Shown: one piece after another, positions 43,001-50,931 of the stretch
Layout: each line of letters begins with the position of its first letter
Position numbering within the stretch: position 1 is the first letter of the stretch
Source: Arthrobacter sp. NtRootA1
GTDB lineage: Bacteria > Actinomycetota > Actinomycetes > Actinomycetales > Micrococcaceae
Assembly (NCBI RefSeq): GCF_019976975.1
Contig: NZ_AP024630.1
Span: forward strand, 3,596,001 to 3,660,000
Direction: 5' to 3'
Length of the DNA stretch: 64,000 bases
Notes under the pieces: model-generated
The model's database searches: none
Told to the model about the DNA's origin: nothing
What the model saw: the letters and a program-made list of their open reading frames with translations, nothing else
Made by a program: the position numbers and the translations under genes

Positions 43001-44031
43001 CCGAATCGCTCGGTGCTACACCAGCGACGACGGCCCCCGGCAAGGCTGGCACAAGAGCCGGAGCGCCGGGCGCCTCAAACGGCAAGACCGCCGGTTCCGC
43101 GGCCGGGACCAGCAGCAGTCCTGATGTGCGTGCCGGCGCCCAGCCTGCCCAAGGAGCGGTGGCCGAACGCACTGGTATCACCGAATGGGACTTCGGAACC
43201 GTGCAACGCCAGGTAACCCGAACGGTGAAGGGCCACGCTGTCACCGGCTTCCCGGCGATCGTGGATGAGGGTATCTCTGTAGCCCTCCGCGTCTTCCAAA
43301 CCCGCCAGGAACAGGAAGCGGCAATGCGTGGCGGGGTGATCCGGCTTCTGGCCCTTCGGATCCCTGCCCCGGACCGGTACGTGTTGGAGCACCTCAGCAA
43401 TACCGAGAAGCTGACCTTCAGCCAAAATCCGCACGGCTCCGTCAGTGCCCTGATCGCTGACTGCGCCCTCGCTGCCATCGACAAACTGACGCCAGAGGCC
43501 CTGCCCTGGGACCAGGAAGCCTTCGATGCGTTGTATGAAGTAGTCCGCGCTGAGCTGATCGATACCGTATTTACGGTAACGGCCGTCGTCGAACGCATCC
43601 TGGCGAGCACCCGCCGGATCCAAAAGCAGCTGAAGTCCAGTGCGAGCCTGCCGCTCATCAGCGCCCTCAATGACATGAAAAGTCAGCTGGAACAGCTGGT
43701 CTTTCCGGGCTTTGTGGCACAGACGGGCTACGCACAGCTGAGCCAGCTTCCGCGGTACCTGCAGGCGATTGAGAAGCGGCTGGAGAAGCTTCCTGGCAAC
43801 GTTCAGCGCGACGGACTGAATATGGCGATCGTCCAGGCGCTGGAGGATGACTACGACGACGCCGTCTCCGCGTTGCTCCCCGGACGCAGGGCAGGTACGG
43901 AATTAACCCGGGTGCGCTGGATGATCGAGGAGTTGCGTGTAAGTCTCTTCGCCGTCGAGTTGGGCACGGCCTACTCTGTCTCCGAGAAGCGCATCCGAAC
44001 GGTGCTGAACCAGGCGTTGGCGCCAGCCTGA
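40036..44031 (+). CDS. hrpA: ATP-dependent RNA helicase HrpA
   Basis: A 1331-residue DEAH-box helicase. Motif I is IIAGETGSGKTTQIPK, motif II IIIDEAHERSLNIDF, motif III ITSATIDPERF, motif V ILATNVAETSLTVPGIKYVIDTG and motif VI QRSGRCGRVSEG. A helicase-associated (HA2)/OB fold follows from about residue 480, and the long C-terminal DUF3418 region typical of bacterial HrpA begins near 690. A low-complexity Ala/Gly/Thr stretch near 1000-1040 separates blocks. In E. coli HrpA acts on stalled ribosomes and fimbrial mRNA. TAGACT (40020-40025) lies 10 nt before the ATG, so a very short leader is likely. Confidence 0.95.
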   Translation: MTLHISYPAELPVSERREDLMAAIAANQVTIIAGETGSGKTTQIPKMCLELGLADKGLIGHTQPRRLAARTVAERIASELDVEIGQEVGFQVRFTGEVSASTKIKLMTDGILLAEIQRDKLLRKYSTIIIDEAHERSLNIDFILGYLKRVLPQRPDLKVIITSATIDPERFAKHFGTEESPAPIIEVSGRTYPVEIRYRPLSQPSGADEDSSDDELEEDRDPLDAVCDAVDELAKEAPGDILVFFSGEREIRDAAEAINGRIQTNRRLAGTEVLPLFARLSLQEQHRVFNPGGKRRIILATNVAETSLTVPGIKYVIDTGTARISRYSHRTKVQRLPIERVSQASANQRSGRCGRVSEGIAIRLYSEEDFESRPQFTDPEILRTNLAAVILQMTAMGVARGPKDVENFPFVEPPDSRAINDGVTLLRELGALSPATSNTPASKDPRGNRRSGSGLTAVGQKLAQLPVDPRLGRMIVEAGKRGCVREVMILAAALTIQDPRERPTDKQQLASEKHARFRDENSDFTGFLNLWNYIQEKQRELSSTQFRRLCRNEFINYLRVREWQDLFTQLRQLAKPLGITLDNKREADPVGNHEGIHISLLSGLLSHIGLLDERKREYAGARGSRFAIFPGSALFKKSPAFVMAAELVETSRLWARVAARFDPLWVEQVAPDLVKRSYSEPHWSSRQGAVMAHEKVTLYGVPIIPNRRINYGRIDPELSRELFIRHALVEGEWKTHHKFFHRNRALLQEIEELETRMRRRDILVDDQTLFEFYDARVGKDVVSERHFDKWWKEARQADPALLDFDQSLLMSEDAETLDDSAYPKTWLHKGFELPLSYEFHPVAPGSAPNPSDGVTAEVPVLFLNQLDDAPFRWQIPGQRVELITALIKSLPKQVRKNFVPAPDVARQATEALERDFDPATDELEPSLELVLRRLRGHVIPPGSWNWEAVPPHLRVSFKVVDSKGKVLDEGKDLAQLQEKLAPATRRAIAESLGATPATTAPGKAGTRAGAPGASNGKTAGSAAGTSSSPDVRAGAQPAQGAVAERTGITEWDFGTVQRQVTRTVKGHAVTGFPAIVDEGISVALRVFQTRQEQEAAMRGGVIRLLALRIPAPDRYVLEHLSNTEKLTFSQNPHGSVSALIADCALAAIDKLTPEALPWDQEAFDALYEVVRAELIDTVFTVTAVVERILASTRRIQKQLKSSASLPLISALNDMKSQLEQLVFPGFVAQTGYAQLSQLPRYLQAIEKRLEKLPGNVQRDGLNMAIVQALEDDYDDAVSALLPGRRAGTELTRVRWMIEELRVSLFAVELGTAYSVSEKRIRTVLNQALAPA

Positions 44032-44034
44032 CGG

Positions 44035-44463
44035 TTAGTCTTCAGGTACGCAGTCCCCGTGGCCGGCAGCCCGCAAGGCCCCGCGGAGCTTCACAGCCGT
44101 GGCATCCATGACGGCAGGATCCGGATTATGGTCCACGTTGTGTACCTCAAAGTCCGCCATCGAATAGGCCGGCCAGATGTGGACGTGCAAGTGGTCCACC
44201 TCAAAGCCTTCCATCAGGACACCCACGCGCTTGGCGCTGAAAAGATCTTCCTGGACCTTCCCGATCCTCTGGGCAACGTCCATGACTTTGGCTAAAAGCT
44301 CCGGGCTGGCGTGCGTCCAGGAATCCACTTCCTCACGAGGCACCACCAGTGTGTGTCCCGGCGTTATCGGAGCGATTGTCAGAAACGCCACAACATCCTC
44401 GTCCTTCCACACGAAACGGCCCGGGATTTCCCCGTTGATGATCTTGGTGAACAGCGTGCTCAT
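44035..44463 (-). CDS. HIT family nucleotide-binding protein
   Basis: A 142-residue histidine triad protein (HINT/GalT superfamily). The triad is HLHVHIWPAYS. MSTLFTKIINGEIPGRFVWKDEDVVAFLTIAPITPGHTLVVPREEVDSW is the typical N-terminal half. Members hydrolyse nucleoside phosphoramidates. Its ATG overlaps the alcohol dehydrogenase stop as ATGA, making it the last gene of a three-gene coupled operon. Confidence 0.93.
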   Translation of the reverse strand: MSTLFTKIINGEIPGRFVWKDEDVVAFLTIAPITPGHTLVVPREEVDSWTHASPELLAKVMDVAQRIGKVQEDLFSAKRVGVLMEGFEVDHLHVHIWPAYSMADFEVHNVDHNPDPAVMDATAVKLRGALRAAGHGDCVPED

Positions 44464-45704
44464 GCATCTGCCCTTTCTGACGGTTCCTGAAGTGTTGCGG
44501 TGTCCAGTACAAACCGGTATTTCACGTCTCCGGCCACCATACGGTCATAGGCTTCGTTGAGTTGGTCGGCGCCTACGATCTCGATGTCGCTGGCAACTCC
44601 ATGCTCGGCACAGAAGTCGAGCATCTCCTGGGTTTCCTCGATCCCGCCAATCAGCGAACCTGCATAGGCCAACCGACGGCGTATAAGCAGTCCCGGGCTG
44701 ACGGGCGGCATGTCTTCGGCCGGGAGCCCAAGCTGGAAAAGTGCCCCATCAAGCCGCAGCGTGCGGAAGTAGGGGTTGAGGTCATGCGGCGCAGCAAAGG
44801 TGTCAATGATGACGTCGAGGCTCCCGTTCGCGCCCGCCATGGCTTCTTCATCCCTGGACAACACCACGTGGTCCGCTCCCAATTCCCGTGCGGCGTCGAA
44901 CTTCGCTTCAGAGGTGGTGAACACGGTAACCTCCGCGCCCATGGCCTTCGCGATCTTGACGGCCATGTGGCCCAAGCCTCCCAACCCCACAACTCCCACC
45001 GAGTCTCCCTCTTCGACGTCGAAGTACCTCAAGGGCGAATATGTGGTGATTCCCGCGCACAACAGAGGGGCGGCTGCCGCAGGGTCCAGGGCTTCGGGGA
45101 TGCGTAGCACGAAGCGCCGGTCAACCACCACCGACGTCGAATATCCTCCTTGGGTGATTGCGTTGCCATTGCGCGGGTCCGGAACTCCGTACGTGCCAAT
45201 ATTGCCCCGCTCGCAGTACTGCTCCAGCCCGTCCAGGCAGCTCTCGCACTCGCGGCAGGAATCCACGAGGCAGCCAACGCCAACGCGGTCACCCGGAGCG
45301 AAATCCTGCACAGCAGCACCCACCCGCGTTACCCTGCCGACGATCTCATGGCCCGGAACCAGCGGATATGGTGGCAAACGCCATTCGCCACGTGTCGCAT
45401 GAACATCGGAGTGGCAAAGACCGCAAAACTCGATCGCGATCTCCACATCGTCTTCCTTGGGCGCACGGCGCGCGACAGTAAGCGGTACCAACCCACTGTC
45501 CGGCGAGGTCGCACCAAAAGCCGCCGCGAGCGTGGACCCTTCAGGATCCGATGACTGCGCAGGAACAGGGTTTGCTGTATCCATCGGAATTGGCTTCGCT
45601 GTGTCCATTGGGATTGGCTTCGCTGTGTCCATTGGGATTGGCTTCGCTGTGTCCATTGGGATCGGCTTCGCCAAGGGCGGGGGCACGGGACGTCCAGGGG
45701 TCAT
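44460..45704 (-). CDS. Zinc-dependent alcohol dehydrogenase (CAD/YahK-like) with repeat-bearing N-terminus
   Basis: 414 residues. The first 50 or so hold repeats of PIPMDTAK; the catalytic domain starts near residue 55. The zinc ligands are in EFCGLCHSDVH and YPLVPGHEIVGRVTRVG, the structural zinc is GCLVDSCRECESCLDGLEQYC, and the cofactor loop is VGVVGLGGLGHMAVKIAKAMG. It resembles NADP-dependent aldehyde reductase/cinnamyl alcohol dehydrogenase types. Start at 45704 because ATG overlaps the upstream sulfurtransferase stop (ATGA). In-frame ATGs within each repeat could give shorter forms. Confidence 0.88.
   Translation of the reverse strand: MTPGRPVPPPLAKPIPMDTAKPIPMDTAKPIPMDTAKPIPMDTANPVPAQSSDPEGSTLAAAFGATSPDSGLVPLTVARRAPKEDDVEIAIEFCGLCHSDVHATRGEWRLPPYPLVPGHEIVGRVTRVGAAVQDFAPGDRVGVGCLVDSCRECESCLDGLEQYCERGNIGTYGVPDPRNGNAITQGGYSTSVVVDRRFVLRIPEALDPAAAAPLLCAGITTYSPLRYFDVEEGDSVGVVGLGGLGHMAVKIAKAMGAEVTVFTTSEAKFDAARELGADHVVLSRDEEAMAGANGSLDVIIDTFAAPHDLNPYFRTLRLDGALFQLGLPAEDMPPVSPGLLIRRRLAYAGSLIGGIEETQEMLDFCAEHGVASDIEIVGADQLNEAYDRMVAGDVKYRFVLDTATLQEPSERADA
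45571..45671 (-). repeat. 24-nt tandem repeat encoding PIPMDTAK
   Basis: Three full 24-base units (45586-45609, 45610-45633, 45634-45657) are nearly identical, flanked by partial units. Each encodes eight residues PIPMDTAK in the alcohol dehydrogenase frame, and each holds an ATG. Units differ by one or two bases, so the array looks recent. Confidence 0.9.
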
Positions 45705-46630
45705 GATCCGACGCTACTCCCGGCAGCAGCGCTCGTGCCACTTTGGCCGTGCGCGCTAGCAGTGTCTCCGGTGTTCCCCACATATTCATCCTCGAATGGT
45801 TCACTGCCAACGGCGACGGGATTCGCGGCATTGTTTGACCATTGCGAGAAGGACCCCGGGAAAAGTGCCGCTGTGTGTCCAGCAATTTCGAGGGCGGCAA
45901 CCTGGTGAGCAGCCGTGACGCCGGACCCGCAATAGACGGCAATGTTGCCCGGGACATCCGCTCCCAATCCAGCGAAGCGCCTGCGCAGTTCCTCCGCTGG
46001 CAGGAACGTGCCTTCCGCGGTGAGGTTATCGGTAGTTGGTGCGCTGACAGCGCCCGGAATGTGTCCGGCGCGGGGGTCAATAGGTTCGATTTCGCCCCTG
46101 TAACGTTCCCCGGCGCGCGCATCCAGCAGTACGCCCCGCTCATGCCAGTGCGCGGCTTCCTCCTCGGTGATAGTGGGCATTTTGCCGTCGGCCAGGGTGA
46201 CATTCCCGACGGCGGGCGTCACCTCGCCTGCCTCCACAGGGTGACCTGCCGCACGCCAGGCGGCCAGTCCGCCGTCGAGCAGGTAGACGGTTTCCACGCC
46301 TGCATTCCGCAGCATCCACCAGGCGCGGGCCGCGGCCATACTGCCACTGTTGTCATAAGCGACCACGGTGTCGCCGTCGTTGATCCCCCAGCGTCGCGCG
46401 GCAAGCTGGAAGCGTTCGCTGGAGGGAAGGGGGTGCCGGCCCAGGGCAGGTTGTGCGTGGTCCGCGAGTTCGCTGGGCAGGTCCACGAAAACCGCCCCTG
46501 GCAGGTGGCCTTCCAGATATTGGCTGTGCCCATCCGTCCTGCCCAGAACCCAACGCACGTCCAGGAGCACGGTACGCTCCCCCGCCGCGAGTCGCCGGTG
46601 TACTTCGGACGCCTCCATCAGAATGGTCAT
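45701..46630 (-). CDS. Sulfurtransferase with two rhodanese domains
   Basis: A 309-residue thiosulfate/3-mercaptopyruvate sulfurtransferase. The N-terminal inactive domain contains LLDVRWVLGRTDGHSQYLEGHLPGAVFVDL, and the C-terminal active domain has VLLDARAGERYRGEIEPIDPRAGHIPGA with the catalytic Cys in VYCGSGVTAAHQVAAL. The CGSGVTA loop is the rhodanese/SseA type. GAAGGAG stands before the ATG at 46630. The Ser/Ala-rich tail overlaps the dehydrogenase start. Confidence 0.92.
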   Translation of the reverse strand: MTILMEASEVHRRLAAGERTVLLDVRWVLGRTDGHSQYLEGHLPGAVFVDLPSELADHAQPALGRHPLPSSERFQLAARRWGINDGDTVVAYDNSGSMAAARAWWMLRNAGVETVYLLDGGLAAWRAAGHPVEAGEVTPAVGNVTLADGKMPTITEEEAAHWHERGVLLDARAGERYRGEIEPIDPRAGHIPGAVSAPTTDNLTAEGTFLPAEELRRRFAGLGADVPGNIAVYCGSGVTAAHQVAALEIAGHTAALFPGSFSQWSNNAANPVAVGSEPFEDEYVGNTGDTASAHGQSGTSAAAGSSVGS

Positions 46631-46715
46631 CTGCTCTCCTTCAGCTAAGCCTGCGTGGGCGCTGTGCTACCTATGCCCGTCTTCCAGCCTAGTCTTGTGT
46701 TCTACGCCCCGCCGG

Positions 46716-46721
46716 TACGCT
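46716..46721 (+). promoter_or_regulatory. Candidate -10 element, leaderless PLP-enzyme mRNA
   Basis: TACGCT (TANNNT) is followed by 6 nt and the GTG at 46728. No ribosome-binding site is present in between. Confidence 0.4.
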
Positions 46722-46727
46722 TGTCCG

Positions 46728-47810
46728 GTGAGCAATTCGTGCATTCAGGACAGGGTTTGGGCCAGCGAGGCCATCCGCAAGATCGAAGCCGAGAACAACC
46801 GTTCGGCAGATACGCACCTCTACGCAGTCCCACTGCCTGAACATTGGGGAGTCCACCTCTACCTCAAGGACGAGTCGACGCACCGATCAGGCAGCCTCAA
46901 ACATCGCCTGGCCCGTTCGCTGTTCCTCTACGGACTGGTTAATGGCTGGATCACGGAGGGCACTACTATCGTGGAAGCCTCCAGCGGCAGCACGGCGGTC
47001 TCAGAAGCGTACTTCGCCCGGCTCATTGGTTTGCCCTTCATCGCTGTCATGACCAAGACCACCAGCCCTGAAAAGATCGCCCTTATCGAGGAGTTCGGGG
47101 GCGCCTGCCTCTTGGTGGATCACCCTTCAGAGGTATACGCCGTGGCGGAGGAGACCGCGAAAACGTCCGGCGGCTACTACATGGACCAGTTCACCTTCGC
47201 CGAGCGCGCCACGGACTGGAGGGGCAACAACAACATCGCTGAATCAATCTTCCAGCAGCTCTCCCGTGAAGAGCATCCGGTTCCCGCATGGATCGTGGTG
47301 GGCGCAGGAACCGGCGGCACGAGCGCGACCATTGGTCGCTACCTGCGATACAACAGGCACAACACCTGCCTTGCAGTGGTGGACCCGGAGAACTCTGCGT
47401 TCTACCCGGCATGGCGTGATGGCGATGCCGCCGCCGCCACGGGTTTGCCGTCCCGCATCGAAGGCATCGGCCGTCCCCGCGCGGAGCCGAGCTTCGTCCC
47501 GGCTGTCATTGATCACATGATCCAAGTCCCGGACGCAGCCTCTGTGGCGGCCATGCGACACCTGCGTAGGCTCACCGGATTGCATGCAGGGCCCTCTACG
47601 GGCACCAACCTTTGGGGCGTCTGGCAACTCGTGGCGCAGATGGTCTCGGAAGGGCGAAAGGGAAGCATCGTCTCGCTCATGTGCGACGGCGGCGACCGCT
47701 ATGTCGGCAGTTATAACGACGCCGGGTGGCTGGCCAGCAAAGGACTGGACCCTGCACCGTATGAAGCGGTGTTGGAGCGATTCCACGAAACCGGTGTGTG
47801 GACCGGTTAA
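46728..47810 (+). CDS. PLP-dependent cysteine synthase family protein
   Basis: 360 residues, fold-type II. The PLP lysine lies in STHRSGSLKHRLARSLFLYGL, the substrate/phosphate loops are EASSGSTAVSEAYFARLIG and GAGTGGTSATIGRYLRY, and SLMCDGGDRYVGSYND closes the site. It belongs to the CysK/CBS superfamily but to the divergent group seen in Actinobacteria (Rv3684-like) rather than CysK proper, so the substrate is open. GTG at 46728 gives the natural N-terminus. The frame is open far upstream but there it overlaps the divergent sulfurtransferase. Confidence 0.88.
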   Translation: MSNSCIQDRVWASEAIRKIEAENNRSADTHLYAVPLPEHWGVHLYLKDESTHRSGSLKHRLARSLFLYGLVNGWITEGTTIVEASSGSTAVSEAYFARLIGLPFIAVMTKTTSPEKIALIEEFGGACLLVDHPSEVYAVAEETAKTSGGYYMDQFTFAERATDWRGNNNIAESIFQQLSREEHPVPAWIVVGAGTGGTSATIGRYLRYNRHNTCLAVVDPENSAFYPAWRDGDAAAATGLPSRIEGIGRPRAEPSFVPAVIDHMIQVPDAASVAAMRHLRRLTGLHAGPSTGTNLWGVWQLVAQMVSEGRKGSIVSLMCDGGDRYVGSYNDAGWLASKGLDPAPYEAVLERFHETGVWTG

Positions 47811-48484
47811 ACCTCTACTGACTCACGGGGCGCCAGTCGCGTGTAGGCGGTTCCGTAACGGGCACCGATCCGTGTGACGTGGCCTTCCACGATCCCGCGA
47901 CCCAGTTCGTTAAGCAGACCATCATGGACGGGGAACGCTTTGGGCGCGCGCACAGAGATGACAAAATCCACCACTTCCCCCACTTTGGACCATGGCGCAT
48001 GGATGGGCACCAGGAGGGTTTGGACGTTGATACCGTCCGGAACCACGAATGAATCCCCAGGGTGGAAGACGTTCCCATCCACCAGGTAGCCGATGTTGGA
48101 CACCACGGGAATCTGGGCATGGATGACTGCATGCTGGCCACCGAAGGTCCGCACCGGGAACCCCGCAGCCTCAAAATCGGACCCCGGTTCGACCGTATGG
48201 ATGCGATCGGCCAACGCTTCGGATCCGGTTCCGTCCACCCCTGCAGCCTCGGTGAGGGACTTTGCAACACCTGCCGGCGCATAGACCTCAAGCGAAGAGT
48301 TGCTGCGCAGGGCCGCCAGCACGGCCGGCCGATCAATATGGTCGTTGTGCTCATGCGTTACAAGGACAGCGTGCGCACCTGCCAACGCTTCTTCGGACTC
48401 AGAGAAGGTGCCGGGATCGATGACCAGGACCCGCCGGTCCTTCTCCAACCGGATACAGGCATGCGTGAACTTGGTGAGCTTCAT
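47807..48484 (-). CDS. MBL-fold metallo-hydrolase
   Basis: A 225-residue metallo-beta-lactamase-fold hydrolase. The metal motif is VLVTHEHNDHIDRP, further ligands are FGGQHAVIHA and HPGDSFVVPD, and a C-terminal PVHDG occurs near the end. It resembles UPF0173/UlaG-like proteins; the substrate is unknown. The stop overlaps that of the convergent PLP enzyme by 4 nt. TAGGCT lies 6 nt before the ATG. Confidence 0.88.
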   Translation of the reverse strand: MKLTKFTHACIRLEKDRRVLVIDPGTFSESEEALAGAHAVLVTHEHNDHIDRPAVLAALRSNSSLEVYAPAGVAKSLTEAAGVDGTGSEALADRIHTVEPGSDFEAAGFPVRTFGGQHAVIHAQIPVVSNIGYLVDGNVFHPGDSFVVPDGINVQTLLVPIHAPWSKVGEVVDFVISVRAPKAFPVHDGLLNELGRGIVEGHVTRIGARYGTAYTRLAPRESVEV

Positions 48485-48490
48485 GGTGAC

Positions 48491-48496
48491 AGCCTA
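48491..48496 (-). promoter_or_regulatory. Candidate -10 element, leaderless MBL gene
   Basis: On the minus strand TAGGCT is followed by 6 nt and ATG, identical to the argS and 3066 arrangement. Confidence 0.5.
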
Positions 48497-48531
48497 GGGG
48501 CGGCTGCCGACAGTTTCCAAGCCTCCCCTAC

Positions 48532-48540
48532 TGGTAAAAT
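48532..48540 (+). promoter_or_regulatory. Extended -10 promoter of zur
   Basis: TGGTAAAAT fits an extended -10 (TGn plus TAAAAT). Transcription would start near 48547, leaving a leader of about 30 nt before the ATG at 48579. No good -35 is visible, as expected with an extended -10. Confidence 0.5.
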
Positions 48541-48578
48541 TGGGGTTTGCCAGCGTTTCCAGGGAAGTGAGTCTTTCA

Positions 48579-49046
48579 ATGCCACAAGGCACCAATTCTG
48601 CCACCACCGGCCCGGCCTCGCCGGCGGTAACAGGCGTCAAGGAGCAGCGCGTCACCAAGCAACGCCTGGCTGTCAGCGCGGCGCTGGATGAATTGGACGA
48701 CTTCGTCAGCACCCAGGAACTGTACCGGCTCCTGCAGAACAAGGGCATCTCCGTATCCCTTGCCACGGCCTACCGCATCCTGCAGTCACTTGCCGACGAC
48801 GGACTCATTGATGTCCTGCGCAACGGGGAGGGCGAAGCCGTCTACCGCCGCTGCACCGTCACTGGACACCACCACCATTTGCTCTGCAGGAACTGCGGCA
48901 AGGCAGTGGAAGTTGAGGCCCCCGCTGTTGAGACCTGGGCGGCCCGAACAGCCGCTGAGCATGGTTTCACCGAGGTGGCGCACACCGTGGAGATCTTTGG
49001 ACTGTGCCCTGAATGCACAGCCAGGAAGGCCGCCGGAAAGCTCTAG
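48579..49046 (+). CDS. zur: Fur family regulator, probably Zur
   Basis: 155 residues from the ATG at 48579. The winged helix is RVTKQRLAVSAALDELDDFVSTQELYRLLQNKGISVSLATAYRILQSLADDGLIDV. The metal sites include the histidine cluster in VTGHHHHLLCRNCGKAVEVE and a second CxxC in IFGLCPECTARKAAG that binds the structural zinc. Zur represses zinc uptake when zinc is plentiful. Assignment to Zur rather than Fur rests on the convergent znuABC genes and their palindromic boxes. A TTG at 48540 in frame is rejected because it sits in the promoter. Confidence 0.9.
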   Translation: MPQGTNSATTGPASPAVTGVKEQRVTKQRLAVSAALDELDDFVSTQELYRLLQNKGISVSLATAYRILQSLADDGLIDVLRNGEGEAVYRRCTVTGHHHHLLCRNCGKAVEVEAPAVETWAARTAAEHGFTEVAHTVEIFGLCPECTARKAAGKL

Positions 49047-49933
49047 AGAGCGCCGGCAGGCTGGTCCCGCGATACGCGGCCGTTGAGGCCACGGTTGGCA
49101 CGCACCCGCCCGATCACACGGCACACTACGTAAATAAGGAATGACAGCGTGGTGACATAAGGGCTGATGGGAATCCGGCTGCCAAGGGCAAGCAGAATTC
49201 CACCCACCGTGGCAGCGGTCGCAAACACAACACTCAAAAGCACCACCAGGCGTGGTGAAGTGGTAACCCGCAGCGCGGCAGCGGCCGGTGTGATGAGCAG
49301 CGCCAAAACCAGCAGTGCGCCCACAATCTGGATGGACAAAGCCACACTGACCCCCAGCAGCACCATGAATCCGATCGCCAGGCCCCGAACGGGAACACCA
49401 CGGGCTTCAGCCATTTCCGGGTCCACGCTGGCAAAACTGAGCGGGCGCCAGATTGCCCCAAGGGCAATCATCACCAGGACTGCCGTTCCTGCGAGTGCCT
49501 GGAGCTGGACAGTGTCCACGGAAACTATCTGCCCGGTAAGCAGTCCGAATTTGTTGGCGGCCCGGCCCTCGTACAGGGCAAGGAACAAGATGCCCAGGCC
49601 AAGCCCGAACGGCATGATCACGCCGATGATCGAGTTCTTGTCCCGGGCCCTCACACCCATGAGTCCCAGCAGCAGTGCCGCAGCCACTGAGCCGATCAGC
49701 GAGCCGAAAATGATATCGGCACCGATCAGCAGGGCAAAAGCCGCACCTGCAAACGACAGTTCAGAGATGCCATGGACGGCGAACGCCAGGTCCCGCTTCA
49801 TCACGAACGTGCCGACGAGTCCGCCAAGAAGTCCAAGGACAGCGCCGGCCCAAATGGAGTTTTGAACCAGTGCCAGCAATTCGCCATAGTTCTCAAAGTT
49901 GAAGATGGTCTGCAGGATGCCATTGAGGTCCAT
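49043..49933 (-). CDS. znuB: Zinc ABC transporter permease
   Basis: A 296-residue ABC-3 family permease with eight to nine helices (AGAVLGLLGGLVGTFVMKRDLAFAVHGISELSFAGAAFALLIGADI, LLVLALLITPAAAALRVTTSPRLVVLLSVVFATAATVGGILLA). It forms the membrane channel for zinc import with ZnuC and ZnuA. The start abuts the znuC stop. The last 4 nt overlap the zur stop in the convergent direction. Confidence 0.93.
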   Translation of the reverse strand: MDLNGILQTIFNFENYGELLALVQNSIWAGAVLGLLGGLVGTFVMKRDLAFAVHGISELSFAGAAFALLIGADIIFGSLIGSVAAALLLGLMGVRARDKNSIIGVIMPFGLGLGILFLALYEGRAANKFGLLTGQIVSVDTVQLQALAGTAVLVMIALGAIWRPLSFASVDPEMAEARGVPVRGLAIGFMVLLGVSVALSIQIVGALLVLALLITPAAAALRVTTSPRLVVLLSVVFATAATVGGILLALGSRIPISPYVTTLSFLIYVVCRVIGRVRANRGLNGRVSRDQPAGAL

Positions 49934-50767
49934 TTAGAACTCCTGCCCAGCCGTGGCGTGCGCGTCGTCATGAAAGTGCGTGGTCGCGTCCGGAAGCCCG
50001 ACGACGACGATCCTTCCGTTGGTGTGGATGACTTCCACGTGGCTGTTGTACAGCTCGGACAAGACTTCGGTGGTCATCACTTCCTGTGGCGTCCCTATAC
50101 GGAAATGGCCGCCGGCCAGGTAGAGCACGCGGTCAACGTAGTCGATCACGGGATTGATTTCGTGCGTCACGAAAACGACGGCACTGTTCCGGGCATGGCA
50201 TTGTTCGTTGATGAGTGAACTGACGCCCTGCTGATGATGCAGGTCCAAGGACAGCAAGGGTTCATCACAAAGGAGTACCTGTGGTTCCGTAGCCAGGGCT
50301 TGGGCCACCCGAAGTCTTTGTTGCTCTCCACCAGACAACTGCCCCACCGGCACTTTCGCGTAGTCCGAGGCTCCCACCAGCTCCAGCAGTTCGTCGATCC
50401 GCTGGTTTACCTTCCTTGAAGCCACCCGCATACCCCACCGGTGGCCGTCAATGCCCAGCCCTACCAGGTCACGTGCGCGCAAAGGCGTGTCCGGCGCGAA
50501 GGACTTTTGTTGGGGAATGTAACCAATCCGTTTGCTGCCTCGCTCCACAGGATGCGCGCCCAAGGCAACCGTTCCTGACTTCAGTTCCTGAAGCCCCAGG
50601 AGAACCTTCAGGAAGCTGGTCTTACCGCTTCCGTTGGGCCCGAGGACGGCAAAGAACTCCCCCGGATGTATGTCGAGATCAAGATCGCGCCAGAGTGTCC
50701 TCTTGCCGAACTGAAGGCTCGCTCCGCGGAGGCTCACTACGGGTGTCAAAAGTTGTCCTCGATTCAT
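49934..50767 (-). CDS. znuC: Zinc ABC transporter ATP-binding protein
   Basis: A 277-residue ATPase. Walker A is VLGPNGSGKTSFLKVLLG, signature GQLSGGEQQRLRVAQAL, Walker B VLLCDEPLLSLDLHHQQGV, and the H-loop VFVTHEINPVID. It drives zinc import through ZnuB. I start it at the ATG at 50767; the frame upstream is open but shows no family similarity. A 164-nt gap to znuA holds a small hairpin and may allow separate control. Confidence 0.93.
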   Translation of the reverse strand: MNRGQLLTPVVSLRGASLQFGKRTLWRDLDLDIHPGEFFAVLGPNGSGKTSFLKVLLGLQELKSGTVALGAHPVERGSKRIGYIPQQKSFAPDTPLRARDLVGLGIDGHRWGMRVASRKVNQRIDELLELVGASDYAKVPVGQLSGGEQQRLRVAQALATEPQVLLCDEPLLSLDLHHQQGVSSLINEQCHARNSAVVFVTHEINPVIDYVDRVLYLAGGHFRIGTPQEVMTTEVLSELYNSHVEVIHTNGRIVVVGLPDATTHFHDDAHATAGQEF

Positions 50768-50931
50768 GCGTTGCCGGCGAACGGCTGGCGAACGCAACTG
50801 GTGGTTGCACCTTACAGTGGCGCCTGTGCTGCTACAGGTTTCTGTGCTGGTGAGAGACAGAGGGCCCCGCAGCCATCCTGAATATCTTAGGACGCCGACG
50901 GAGCCCCCACCGCAATGGGATGTCAGGAAAT

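Noticed and set aside
45571..45671. Short direct repeats as possible CRISPR or attachment site
   Set aside because: Contiguous 24-bp units with no spacers, in the dehydrogenase reading frame.
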